This document shows, in pieces, positions 7,674 to 14,903 of a stretch of DNA of 64,000 bases (position 1 is its first letter; each line of letters begins with the position of its first letter). The stretch spans positions 19,711 to 83,710 of the forward strand of contig JBIQKC010000006.1 in assembly GCA_044506885.1 (NCBI GenBank), read 5' to 3'. Origin of the DNA: Croceibacterium_A sp044506885. GTDB taxonomy: Bacteria; Pseudomonadota; Alphaproteobacteria; Sphingomonadales; Sphingomonadaceae. The notes under the pieces were generated by a model. That model searched no databases. It was given only the letters and a program-made list of their open reading frames with translations, and was not told the DNA's origin. The position numbers and the translations under genes were made by a program.

Positions 7674-9263
7674 TCAGGCCGCCTCCGCCACGTCCTCCGC
7701 CGGCGCGTTGCGGATGATGTAGTCGAACGCGCTCAGCGCCGCCTTCGAACCTTCGCCCATCGCGATCACGATCTGCTTGTAGGGCACGGTCGTGCAATCG
7801 CCGGCGGCGAACACGCCCGGCAGGTTGGTAGCGGCCTTGTGGTCGATCTCGATCTCGCCGTGCTTCGACAGGGCCAGCCCGCAATCCTTCAGCCACTCGG
7901 TGTTGGGCGTCAGCCCGATCTGGACGAACACGCCCTCCAGCTCGACCGTATGCTCCTGCCCGGAGGCGCGGTTCTTGTAGACGAGGCCGCTCACCCGCTC
8001 GCCGTCGCCGACGATCTCGGTGGTCTGGGCGGAAATGCGGATGTCGACATTGGGCATGCTGCGCAGCTTGTCCTGCAACACCTGGTCGGCGCGCAGCTGC
8101 GCATCGAACTCGATCAGCGTCACGTGGCCGACGATATTGGCAAGGTCGATCGCCGCCTCGACGCCCGAGTTGCCGCCGCCGATCACCGCCACGCGCTTGC
8201 CCTTGAACAGCGGCCCGTCGCAGTGCGGGCAATAGGCGACGCCGCGGTTGCGGTATTCGAACTCGCCCGGCACGCCCAGGTTGCGCCAGCGCGCGCCGGT
8301 GGCGAGCACCACCGTCCGCGCCGACAGCGTCGCGCCGTTCTTGAGCACGACGGAGTGATACCCGCCGATCCTGTCGGCCGGGATCAGCCGCTCTGCTTCG
8401 GCCAGGTTCATCACGTCGATGCCGTTCTCGCGCACGTGCTCCTCGAGCTGGCGGGCGAGCTTCGGGCCTTCGGTGTAGGGGACCGAGATGAAGTTCTCGA
8501 TGCCCATCGTGTCGAGCACCTGCCCGCCGAAGCGTTCGGCCGCGATGCCGGTGGCGAAGCCCTTGCGCGCGGCATAGATGCCGGCCGCCGCGCCCGCCGG
8601 GCCGCCGCCCACGATCAGCACGTCGAACGGCTCCTTCTCGCCCATCTTCGCCGCCGCGCGGGCCACGGCATCGGTGTCGAGCTTGGCCAGAAACTCTTCC
8701 ACGCCCATCTTGCCGCTGGCGAACATCTCGCCGTTGAGGAACGTCGCCGGCACCGCCATCACGCCCCGGCGGTCCACTTCCTCCTGGAACGCGCCGCCTT
8801 CGATCAGCGTGGCGGTAATGCGCGGGTTGTAAAGCGCCAGCAGCGTCAGCGCCTGCACCACGTCGGGGCAGTTGTGGCACGACAGCGAGAAATACATCTC
8901 GAACGCGAAATCGCCTTCCAGATCCTCGATCTGCTTCAGCACCTCGTCGGATACCTTGGGCGGATGCCCGCCGGCCCACAGCAGCGCCAGCACCAGGCTG
9001 GTGAACTCGTGCCCCATCGGCAGGCCCGCGAAGCGCACCCACTTGGCGGCTTCGGACGCGCGGCGGATGACGAAGCTGGGCTTGCGCTCGTTGTCGCCGT
9101 CGAAGCTGGCGGAAACCTTGTCGCTTATCGCGGCGATCTCTTGCAGCAGCTCGCGCGTCTGCGCGGATTTGGCGTCGTCGCCCAGCGAGGCGACCAGCTC
9201 GACCGGCTCGCGCAGCATGGCGAGGTACTGCCGCAGCTGTTCCTTCATATTCGCGTCGAGCAC
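7674..9263 (-). CDS. ahpF: Alkyl hydroperoxide reductase subunit F
   Basis: FAD- and NADH-dependent disulfide reductase that regenerates AhpC. It is 529 residues from a GTG (VLDANMKEQL...), chosen because enterobacterial AhpF begins with the matching LDTNMK; the frame stays open 9 codons upstream. Order: a tandem thioredoxin-like N-terminal domain with the redox pair in SLSCHNCPDV (about residue 124-133), then a thioredoxin-reductase-like part with FAD motif GGGPAGAAAGIYAARKG, the active-site disulfide CPHCDG, the NAD motif IGGGNSGVEAAIDLA, and a C-terminal FAD contact GDCTTVPYKQ. It lies downstream of ahpC on the same strand, with two strong stem-loops between them. Confidence 0.96.
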   Translation of the reverse strand: MLDANMKEQLRQYLAMLREPVELVASLGDDAKSAQTRELLQEIAAISDKVSASFDGDNERKPSFVIRRASEAAKWVRFAGLPMGHEFTSLVLALLWAGGHPPKVSDEVLKQIEDLEGDFAFEMYFSLSCHNCPDVVQALTLLALYNPRITATLIEGGAFQEEVDRRGVMAVPATFLNGEMFASGKMGVEEFLAKLDTDAVARAAAKMGEKEPFDVLIVGGGPAGAAAGIYAARKGFATGIAAERFGGQVLDTMGIENFISVPYTEGPKLARQLEEHVRENGIDVMNLAEAERLIPADRIGGYHSVVLKNGATLSARTVVLATGARWRNLGVPGEFEYRNRGVAYCPHCDGPLFKGKRVAVIGGGNSGVEAAIDLANIVGHVTLIEFDAQLRADQVLQDKLRSMPNVDIRISAQTTEIVGDGERVSGLVYKNRASGQEHTVELEGVFVQIGLTPNTEWLKDCGLALSKHGEIEIDHKAATNLPGVFAAGDCTTVPYKQIVIAMGEGSKAALSAFDYIIRNAPAEDVAEAA

Positions 9264-9304
9264 GTCGATTCTCCTGAGTCCTCCCCGCAAACGGGGGAAT
9301 GGTG

Positions 9305-9382
9305 GAAGCCCGGAGCAGCGGGGTGGGGGGAGGGGTGCCGCTCCGGGCTTCGCTGCGGCCGTCCCCGTGAAGACGGCCGCAG
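9305..9382 (-). other. Two perfect stem-loops in the ahpC-ahpF spacer
   Basis: GAAGCCCGGAGC (9305-9316) pairs perfectly with GCTCCGGGCTTC (9340-9351). CTGCGGCCGTC (9353-9363) pairs perfectly with GACGGCCGCAG (9372-9382). Neither is followed by a T-run on the minus strand, so they look like RNA-stabilising or processing hairpins, or partial terminators, rather than full terminators. Such hairpins after the first gene commonly give more AhpC than AhpF; that role is inferred here. Confidence 0.7.
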
Positions 9383-9393
9383 ATCGTGTCGCG

Positions 9394-9960
9394 TCAGATC
9401 TTGCCGACGAGATCGAGCGAGGGCGCCAGCGTCTCGGCGCCTTCCTCCCACGCCGCCGGGCACACTTCGCCCGGATGCGCGCGGACGTACTGCGCGGCGC
9501 GGATCTTGCGCACCAGCTCGTTGGCGTTGCGGCCCACGCCCTCGCAGGTGATCTCCATGATCTGGATCACGCCGTCGGGGTCGACCACGAAGGTCGCGCG
9601 GTCGGCCAGCCCGGCTTCCTCGCGCAGCACGCCGAAGTTGTTCGACAGCGTGTGCAGCTGGTCGCCCAGGAAAGCGTACTTCAGCTTGCCGATCTTGTCG
9701 GAGGTGTCATGCCAGGCCTTGTGGCTGAAATGCGTGTCGGTCGACACGGCATAGACGTCCACGCCCAGCTTTTGCAGCGTCTCGTAATGCTCGCCCAGGT
9801 CTTCCAGCTCGGTCGGGCAGACGAAAGTGAAGTCCGCCGGATAGAAGAAGAACACCGCCCACTTGCCGGCCAGATCCTTCTCGGACACATCGAAGAAGTC
9901 CTTGCCCGTCTGGAACGCGGTCGCCTTGAACGGCTTGATGGTGCTGCCGATGATTCCCAT
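9394..9960 (-). CDS. ahpC: Peroxiredoxin AhpC
   Basis: A typical 2-Cys peroxiredoxin that reduces hydrogen peroxide, organic peroxides and peroxynitrite. 188 residues, close to the 187 of E. coli. The peroxidatic Cys48 lies in PADFTFVCPTE and the resolving Cys167 in HPGEVCPAAW. The start MGIIGSTIKPF matches the family N-terminus; the open frame further upstream is a shadow. It is the first gene of an ahpC-ahpF unit. I could not find a convincing OxyR site upstream, and no oxyR gene is in the window. Confidence 0.97.
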   Translation of the reverse strand: MGIIGSTIKPFKATAFQTGKDFFDVSEKDLAGKWAVFFFYPADFTFVCPTELEDLGEHYETLQKLGVDVYAVSTDTHFSHKAWHDTSDKIGKLKYAFLGDQLHTLSNNFGVLREEAGLADRATFVVDPDGVIQIMEITCEGVGRNANELVRKIRAAQYVRAHPGEVCPAAWEEGAETLAPSLDLVGKI

Positions 9961-10164
9961 GGGTTGTCTCTGCCTTTCGGTTGGTTTGTTTCCGGGTATG
10001 AAATCCACGGCGCAGATAGCCCTTGATGGCGCGCAAAAAAGCGATTTGTTGCGATTGCGAACATCGGAATAATCGATCACCCTCGCGACACTTTCAAAAA
10101 GTGCAACAGCCGTTGAGTTTTTCTCATCAAACGTGATAGCCCGTTGGCCGGGAGGGGCCTCGTC

Positions 10165-10920
10165 ATGACCGTATCGGCCACGCACGTTGGGCCCGCGCCC
10201 GCCCGCCGGTTCCGGCCGACATTCTCCTTCTGGATGGTCCTGGCGATGTGCCTGTTCGTCTTCGGCGGCTTCGGAATGCACTCTTTCGTGCCGGCGCTCC
10301 GCGGCGAGTTCCCGCCGGCGCCGCCGGTGGTGCACCTGCACGGCGTGGTGTTCGTCGCCTGGATGCTTCTGCTGCTGGTCCAGTCGGCGCTGGTCAGCGC
10401 CGGCAACGTCCGGCTGCACCGCGCGCTCGGCACCTGGGGCATCGCCCAGGGCGCCGCGACCATCCTCATCGGCCTGATGATGCAACTCGTCGCCTCGGGC
10501 GCCGGCCATGCCGCCGGGCGGCCGGCGGGAACCGACGGGCTCTACCTCGGCCTGCTCGCCTTCCTCGGCTTCGCGGTGATGTTCGCCCTGGCGATCGCCA
10601 ACCGCACGCGGTCGGACATCCACCGGCCGATGATCCTCTTCGCCATGCTCCCGGTCATCCCGCCCGGCGTGAACCGCTTCTGGTCCAACGCGCTCGGGCT
10701 CGCCGATCCGATACCGACGTTCTGGCTCTACCTCACCCTATGGTCGATGGCCGCAGCGATCCTGCTCAACGAGTGGCGCGGCACGGGCCGGATCAATCGC
10801 TACCTGGCGTTCGGGGCGGGGTGGATTGTGGTGCAGGGCGTGGCGCACGAGGCAGTGGTCGGTTCGGAGCCGTTCGAGCAGTTCTCCCGTGCACTGCTAG
10901 GATTGGTCCACTACCGCTAG
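10165..10920 (+). CDS. Multi-pass membrane protein of unknown function
   Basis: 251 residues with about six or seven hydrophobic segments. It opens FWMVLAMCLFVFGGFGMHSF and includes VVHLHGVVFVAWMLLLLVQS, IAQGAATILIGLMMQL and LYLGLLAFLGFAVMFALAIA. The ATG at 10165 is preferred over an in-frame TTG at 10144 because GGAGGGG at 10151-10157 sits at ribosome-binding distance from it. Conserved-looking His residues in the early loops (HLHG) and HRPMILFAMLP suggest a cofactor or metal, but I do not recognise a named family. It is divergent from ahpC and convergent with aroC. Confidence 0.82.
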   Translation: MTVSATHVGPAPARRFRPTFSFWMVLAMCLFVFGGFGMHSFVPALRGEFPPAPPVVHLHGVVFVAWMLLLLVQSALVSAGNVRLHRALGTWGIAQGAATILIGLMMQLVASGAGHAAGRPAGTDGLYLGLLAFLGFAVMFALAIANRTRSDIHRPMILFAMLPVIPPGVNRFWSNALGLADPIPTFWLYLTLWSMAAAILLNEWRGTGRINRYLAFGAGWIVVQGVAHEAVVGSEPFEQFSRALLGLVHYR

Positions 10921-10959
10921 GGCCGTCTCGCCACCCGCACTGCGCGCGCTTTTGTCGCG

Positions 10960-12036
10960 CTATCGGCTCCCTACTTGGGCCCGGTGCAGCAGCTTGTGGT
11001 CCGCCAGCACCAGCGCCATCATCGCCTCCACCACCGGCGTGCCGCGAATGCCGACGCACGGATCGTGCCGCCCCTTGGTGGCAAGCTCGGTTGCTTCGCC
11101 TTCGCGCGTCACGGTCTCCTGTGGGATCAGGATCGAACTGGTCGGCTTGAACGCCACGCGCACGACCACCGGCTGCCCGGTGGAGATACCCCCGGCGATG
11201 CCGCCCGCGTGGTTGGCGGCGAACTCCGGCGCGCCCTCTGCGCCCGGCCGCATCGGATCGGCGTTCTCCTCCCCGCGCAGCGCGGCGGCGGCGAACCCGT
11301 CGCCGATCTCCACGCCCTTGACCGCGTTGATCCCCATCATCGCCGCCGCCAGATCCGCGTCCAGCTTGCCGTAAATCGGCGCGCCCCAACCGGCGGGAAC
11401 GCCGGTCGCCACGCATTCGACCACCGCGCCCAGCGACGAACCGGCCAGCCGCGCCTCGTCCACCAGCTTCTCCCAGCGCTTCGCCGCCGCCGCATCGGGG
11501 CAGAAGAACGGGTTGCGGCCGATCTCGTCCGCATCGAACGCTGCATGGTCGATCGCATCGCCGCCGATCTCGCTGACATACCCGGTGATCGTCACTTCGG
11601 GGATCGCCAGCCGCGCCACCGCGCCCGCCGCCACCCGTGCGGCCGTCTCGCGCGCGCTGGAGCGCCCGCCGCCGCGATAGTCGCGGAACCCGTACTTGGC
11701 GTCATAGGCATAGTCCGCATGGCCGGGGCGGTATGCCTTGGCCACTTCGGAATAGTCCTTGCTGCGTTGGTCGGTGTTCTCGATCAGTAGCGAAATCGGC
11801 GTGCCGGTGGTCCGGCCCTCGAACACGCCCGACAGGATCTTCACCAGATCGGCCTCGCGCCGCTGGGTGGTGAACTTGCTCGTTCCCGGCTTGCGCGCAT
11901 CCAGGAACGGCTGGATCGCCTCCTCGCTCAGCGTGAGCCCCGGCGGGCATCCGTCCACCACCGCGCCCAGCGCCGGCCCATGGCTTTCGCCCCAGGTCGT
12001 GAACCGGAATACGCGGCCGAAGGTGTTGACGCTCAT
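10960..12036 (-). CDS. aroC: Chorismate synthase
   Basis: The last step of the shikimate pathway: 5-enolpyruvylshikimate-3-phosphate to chorismate, using reduced FMN. 358 residues, the normal length. Signatures are the N-terminal GESHGPALGAVVDGCPPG (about 17-34), the loop YRPGHADY, the phosphate-binding RGGGRSSARETAARVAAGA (about 124-142) and HAGGIAGGISTGQP near the C-terminus. Start MSVNTFGRVFR is chosen by family alignment; the upstream open frame runs through repeats. It is divergent from ruvA across about 520 nt of repeat-containing DNA. Confidence 0.97.
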   Translation of the reverse strand: MSVNTFGRVFRFTTWGESHGPALGAVVDGCPPGLTLSEEAIQPFLDARKPGTSKFTTQRREADLVKILSGVFEGRTTGTPISLLIENTDQRSKDYSEVAKAYRPGHADYAYDAKYGFRDYRGGGRSSARETAARVAAGAVARLAIPEVTITGYVSEIGGDAIDHAAFDADEIGRNPFFCPDAAAAKRWEKLVDEARLAGSSLGAVVECVATGVPAGWGAPIYGKLDADLAAAMMGINAVKGVEIGDGFAAAALRGEENADPMRPGAEGAPEFAANHAGGIAGGISTGQPVVVRVAFKPTSSILIPQETVTREGEATELATKGRHDPCVGIRGTPVVEAMMALVLADHKLLHRAQVGSR

Positions 12037-12120
12037 GGGCCGCAGGCATTGGCCGAACTCGCGCCCCCTGTCCATATTCGCGGGGCCTTCGCAAGGGGCT
12101 CGAAGCAACCACACCTCTTT

Positions 12121-12199
12121 CGTCATTCCCGCGAACGCGGGAACCCAGTCGACTCTGCCGCCCAAGACGCCCTGGGTCCCCGCGTTCGCGGGAATGACG
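12121..12199. repeat. REPIN-like inverted pair, family C (second copy)
   Basis: CGTCATTCCCGCGAACGCGG at the left and the same 20-mer read from the right end on the minus strand face inward, each extended by G(A/G)ACCCAG. A variable 23-base centre lies between. The pair is in the aroC-ruvA intergenic region and belongs to the same family as 7563-7651. Confidence 0.9.
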
Positions 12200-12314
12200 A
12201 AGTTTGGGCGAGGATCTTCGCGCCTTCGTGATTCGCCCCACCCTTCGCGCGAGAAGATTTTCCTACACGCCCCCGATCTGCCATGCTCCTCCGCATGATC
12301 CGCCTGACGCCGCC

Positions 12315-12452
12315 AAAGCAACCCGGCCAAAGCGACACTCCGGCCCGCAAGGCGACGGTTCCGGCGAAAAGGCGACGCGTTCAAGGCGACGGTTTCGCCC
12401 GCAAGGCGACACTTCTGGCCGCCAAGGTAACGCTTTTTGCGCCCAAGGTGAC
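12315..12452. repeat. Degenerate octamer array upstream of ruvA
   Basis: Eight copies of AARGYRAC-type octamers (most often AAGGCGAC) start at 12315, 12329, 12349, 12369, 12383, 12403, 12424 and 12445. The spacings are 14, 20, 20, 14, 20, 21 and 21 bases. Inter-octamer sequence is partly conserved (CGGCCCGC, CGGCGA, CGCCCGC). The array occupies part of the 524-base gene-free stretch 12037-12560; apart from this and the REPIN I see nothing else there. Confidence 0.8.
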
Positions 12453-12560
12453 GCAATACGGTCGAAATGGGCCCGGACCGTGTCAAGCGTGTCAACTTCG
12501 GCCGGGGACACGCCATCGCCGTCCCTTCCCAAACGCTCTGCGAAGCAGCAGGAACAAACC

Positions 12561-13166
12561 ATGATTGCACGGCTCAAGGGACGGCTGGAGGAAACCGGGG
12601 CGGACTGGGCGGTTATCGACGTCCAGGGCGTCGGCTACCTCGTCCACTGCTCCAGCAGGACGCTCGCCGCGCTGGGCGATGCGGGCGAAGCCTGCACCGT
12701 GTTCACCGACCTTCAGGTGTCCGAAAACGACATGCGCCTGCTCGGCTTCGCGCAAAGCGCCGAGCGCGACTGGTTCCGCTTGCTGACCACGGTGCAGGGC
12801 GTGGGCGGCAAGGTCGCCCTTGCCATCCTCTCCGCGCTGACGGTGGAAGACCTGCAACGCGCCTGCTCCGCCGGAGACGCGGCGCAAGTGGCGCGGGCGC
12901 AAGGCGTCGGCCCGAAGCTGGCAGGCCGCATTGTCAACGAACTCAAGGACAAGGCGGGCGCGCTGCCCGGCGGCCCGGCGGGCGCGCCATTGGCGGCCGT
13001 CTCCCAAGCCGGAACCGCCAGCGCCGACGCCGTCTCCGCCCTCCAGAACCTCGGTTTCAAGCCTGCCGTCGCCGCCAGCGCCGTCGCCCACGCGCAGGCC
13101 GAACTGGGGGAGGGGGCCGGGCTGAACGATCTGGTGCGCGTTGCGCTGAAGAGGGCGGCGGGATGA
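12561..13166 (+). CDS. ruvA: Holliday junction branch migration protein RuvA
   Basis: The tetrameric subunit that binds four-way junctions and loads RuvB motors during recombination and repair. 201 residues. Domain I is an OB-fold (MIARLKGRLEETGADWAVID), domain II has two helix-hairpin-helix motifs (LTTVQGVGGKVALAIL and ARAQGVGPKLAGRIVNELKD), then a flexible Ala/Gly linker, then domain III (SALQNLGFKPAVAASAV), which contacts RuvB. The start is set by the conserved MIARLKG; the frame stays open upstream through the octamer array. ruvB lies 500 nt downstream, separated by a reversed gene instead of adjoining. Confidence 0.96.
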   Translation: MIARLKGRLEETGADWAVIDVQGVGYLVHCSSRTLAALGDAGEACTVFTDLQVSENDMRLLGFAQSAERDWFRLLTTVQGVGGKVALAILSALTVEDLQRACSAGDAAQVARAQGVGPKLAGRIVNELKDKAGALPGGPAGAPLAAVSQAGTASADAVSALQNLGFKPAVAASAVAHAQAELGEGAGLNDLVRVALKRAAG

Positions 13167-13186
13167 TGCGCCCGCCCCCCCAACCT

Positions 13187-13217
13187 CGTCATCCTGAACT
13201 CGTTTCAGGATCCATCG
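13187..13217. repeat. REP palindrome, left flank of the GIY-YIG gene
   Basis: CGTC-ATCCTGAA-CTCGT-TTCAGGAT-CCATCG: an 8-bp stem with a 5-base loop and a conserved 3' CCATCG. It begins 20 bases after the ruvA stop. The minus-strand stop codon of the GIY-YIG gene (13205-13207) lies in its right arm. Confidence 0.9.
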
Positions 13218-13540
13218 CGCCGCCCGGGCGGAGCCATCGGCTCAAGCCCCAACCCCACCGCAAGGTCGCGCCACTCCGGGTTCTCCGCGTTGATCAGGTT
13301 GATCTTCCACTGCCGACGCCAGCTCTTGAGCTGCTTTTCCCGCGCGATCGCCCGCTCCATGTCGCCGAACATCTCGAAGTGGACCAACCGGTAAACGCTA
13401 TACCGCGATGTGAAACCCGGCAGCACGCTCTCCCGGTGCTGCCACAACCGCTTCATCAGGTCCGACGTAACGCCGATGTAAAGCGTGCCGTAGTGCCCGC
13501 TGGCGAGGATATAGACGCACGGATTGCGCTCGACCGGCAT
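13205..13540 (-). CDS. GIY-YIG nuclease superfamily protein, REP-bracketed
   Basis: 111 residues from MPVERNPCVYILAS. This is a stand-alone UvrC/Slx1-type GIY-YIG domain: VYI at 9-11, YIG at 21-23, Arg31, His35 and the metal-binding Glu68 in AREKQLKSW, so the catalytic set looks complete. The start is set at this Met because upstream codons of the open frame translate a REP repeat (LNLFQGPS). The gene is read against ruvA and ruvB, which it separates. Its stop codon lies inside one REP, and an inverted REP lies just upstream of its start. No DNA-binding domain is fused. The biological role of such solo proteins is unknown. Confidence 0.88.
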   Translation of the reverse strand: MPVERNPCVYILASGHYGTLYIGVTSDLMKRLWQHRESVLPGFTSRYSVYRLVHFEMFGDMERAIAREKQLKSWRRQWKINLINAENPEWRDLAVGLGLEPMAPPGRRDGS

Positions 13541-13554
13541 GCTCCGGGACGTGC

Positions 13555-13589
13555 CGATAGATGGACCCTGAAACAAGTTCAGGGTGACG
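13555..13589. repeat. REP palindrome, right flank of the GIY-YIG gene (inverted)
   Basis: On the minus strand it reads CGTC-ACCCTGAA-CTTGT-TTCAGGGT-CCATC. It matches the left REP at 27 of 31 positions in inverted orientation. It lies 14 bases before the GIY-YIG start codon. Confidence 0.9.
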
Positions 13590-13616
13590 AAGATGGGCCG
13601 GGAATGGTTGTAGTTC

Positions 13617-13646
13617 GCCATGCCGAACTTGTTTCGGCATCCATCG
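13617..13646. repeat. Third REP palindrome, just upstream of ruvB
   Basis: GCC-ATGCCGAA-CTTGT-TTCGGCAT-CCATCG, plus orientation, 24 of 30 positions like the left REP. Stem bases differ from the other copies but the differences are paired, so the hairpin is kept. It ends 19 bases before the ruvB ATG and may lie in its leader. Confidence 0.85.
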
Positions 13647-13665
13647 TGCCGCAAGCCCTGCCGGC

Positions 13666-14694
13666 ATGACCGCCAATCCCGCCCTCTCCCCCCAGCGCCA
13701 GCCGGAGGATCCGGACGCGGCGCTGCGCCCCAAGTCCCTCGGCGAGTTCGTCGGGCAGGAGGCGGCGCGGGAGAACCTCAGGGTGTTCATCGAGGCGGCG
13801 CGCTCGCGCGGGGAGGCGATGGACCATGTGCTGTTCTTCGGCCCGCCCGGCCTCGGCAAGACCACGCTGGCGCAGATCGTGGCGAAAGAGCTGGGCGTCG
13901 GCTTTCGCGCCACCAGCGGCCCGGTGATCGGCAAGGCGGGCGACCTCGCCGCGCTGCTGACCAACCTCGAACCGCACGATGTCCTGTTCATCGACGAGAT
14001 CCACCGCCTCAATCCGGTGGTGGAGGAAGTGCTCTACCCGGCGATGGAGGACCGTGCGCTCGACCTCATCATCGGCGAGGGGCCTTCGGCGCGTTCCGTG
14101 CGCATCGACCTGCCGCCGTTCACCCTGATCGGCGCGACTACCCGGCAGGGGCTGCTGACCACGCCGCTGCGCGACCGGTTCGGCATCCCGGTGCGGTTGA
14201 ACTTCTATACGGAGCCGGAGCTGGAGCGGGTAGTGAAACGCGGCGCCGGGCTGCTCGGGGTCGCGATAGAGCCGGGCGGCGCGCGCGAAATCGCCCGCCG
14301 TTCGCGCGGCACGCCCCGCGTCGCCGGGCGGCTGCTGCGGCGGGTGCGGGATTTCGCCCATGTCGGGGGCAGCGACACGGTCACCGCCCAGGTCGCCGAT
14401 GCGGCGCTGACCCGGCTGGAGGTGGACAGCCTCGGCCTCGATGCGATGGATCGGCGCTATCTGACGATGATCGCGGAGACCTACAAGGGCGGCCCGGTGG
14501 GCGTCGAAACGCTCGCCGCGGGTCTGGCCGAGCCGCGCGACACGATCGAGGACGTGGTCGAACCGTTCCTGATCCAGCTCGGCCTCGTCGCCCGCACGGC
14601 GCGCGGACGCTGCCTCAACGACGGCGGCTGGCGGCACCTGGGAATCGCTCCGCCCGCGAACCCGCAGAGCGGCCTGTTCGATTCAGGCAAGTAG
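13666..14694 (+). CDS. ruvB: Holliday junction branch migration helicase RuvB
   Basis: The hexameric AAA+ motor that drives branch migration with RuvA. 342 residues, full length. It opens with the usual region LRPKSLGEFVGQEAARENL; Walker A is GPPGLGKTT (about 63-71), Walker B DEIHRLNP (about 112-119) and sensor I GATTRQGLL. The arginine-finger segment LLTTPLRDRFG, sensor II GTPRVAGRLLRRVRDFA and the C-terminal winged-helix domain (YKGGPVGVETLAAGL) are present. Normally ruvA and ruvB are adjacent; here a REP-bracketed GIY-YIG gene separates them, so ruvB may depend on read-through or its own promoter. Confidence 0.97.
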   Translation: MTANPALSPQRQPEDPDAALRPKSLGEFVGQEAARENLRVFIEAARSRGEAMDHVLFFGPPGLGKTTLAQIVAKELGVGFRATSGPVIGKAGDLAALLTNLEPHDVLFIDEIHRLNPVVEEVLYPAMEDRALDLIIGEGPSARSVRIDLPPFTLIGATTRQGLLTTPLRDRFGIPVRLNFYTEPELERVVKRGAGLLGVAIEPGGAREIARRSRGTPRVAGRLLRRVRDFAHVGGSDTVTAQVADAALTRLEVDSLGLDAMDRRYLTMIAETYKGGPVGVETLAAGLAEPRDTIEDVVEPFLIQLGLVARTARGRCLNDGGWRHLGIAPPANPQSGLFDSGK

Positions 14695-14903
14695 TCGCCG
14701 GCGCGGCGGCCGGCGTTCGGAATCGCCGCCGGTTCGGTTCCACAACGGGACAAAGGCACCGAAAGCCGCGGATTTCCGCCGGTTTGTTGCCGTTCGGACC
14801 CGCGATTCGTGGTTAATTCGATTGCCGGTCCGCTCCTTTGGGTCTGTTCGTGACGGCAACGGGAAGTGCCCACGCGCTTCGTTCGCTGCTGAGAGAAACA
14901 GGC

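Noticed and set aside
9961..10140. An OxyR binding site upstream of ahpC
   Set aside because: I could not align four ATAG-type half-sites at the right spacing; only weak partial matches were seen.
12315..12452. Octamer array as a plasmid or chromosomal replication origin
   Set aside because: No initiator gene, DnaA boxes or AT-rich unwinding region nearby; surrounding genes are ordinary chromosomal ones.
12204..12560. N-terminal extension of ruvA through the octamer array
   Set aside because: RuvA proteins start at MIARLKG; the extension is repeat-derived and has no family match, although its frame is open.
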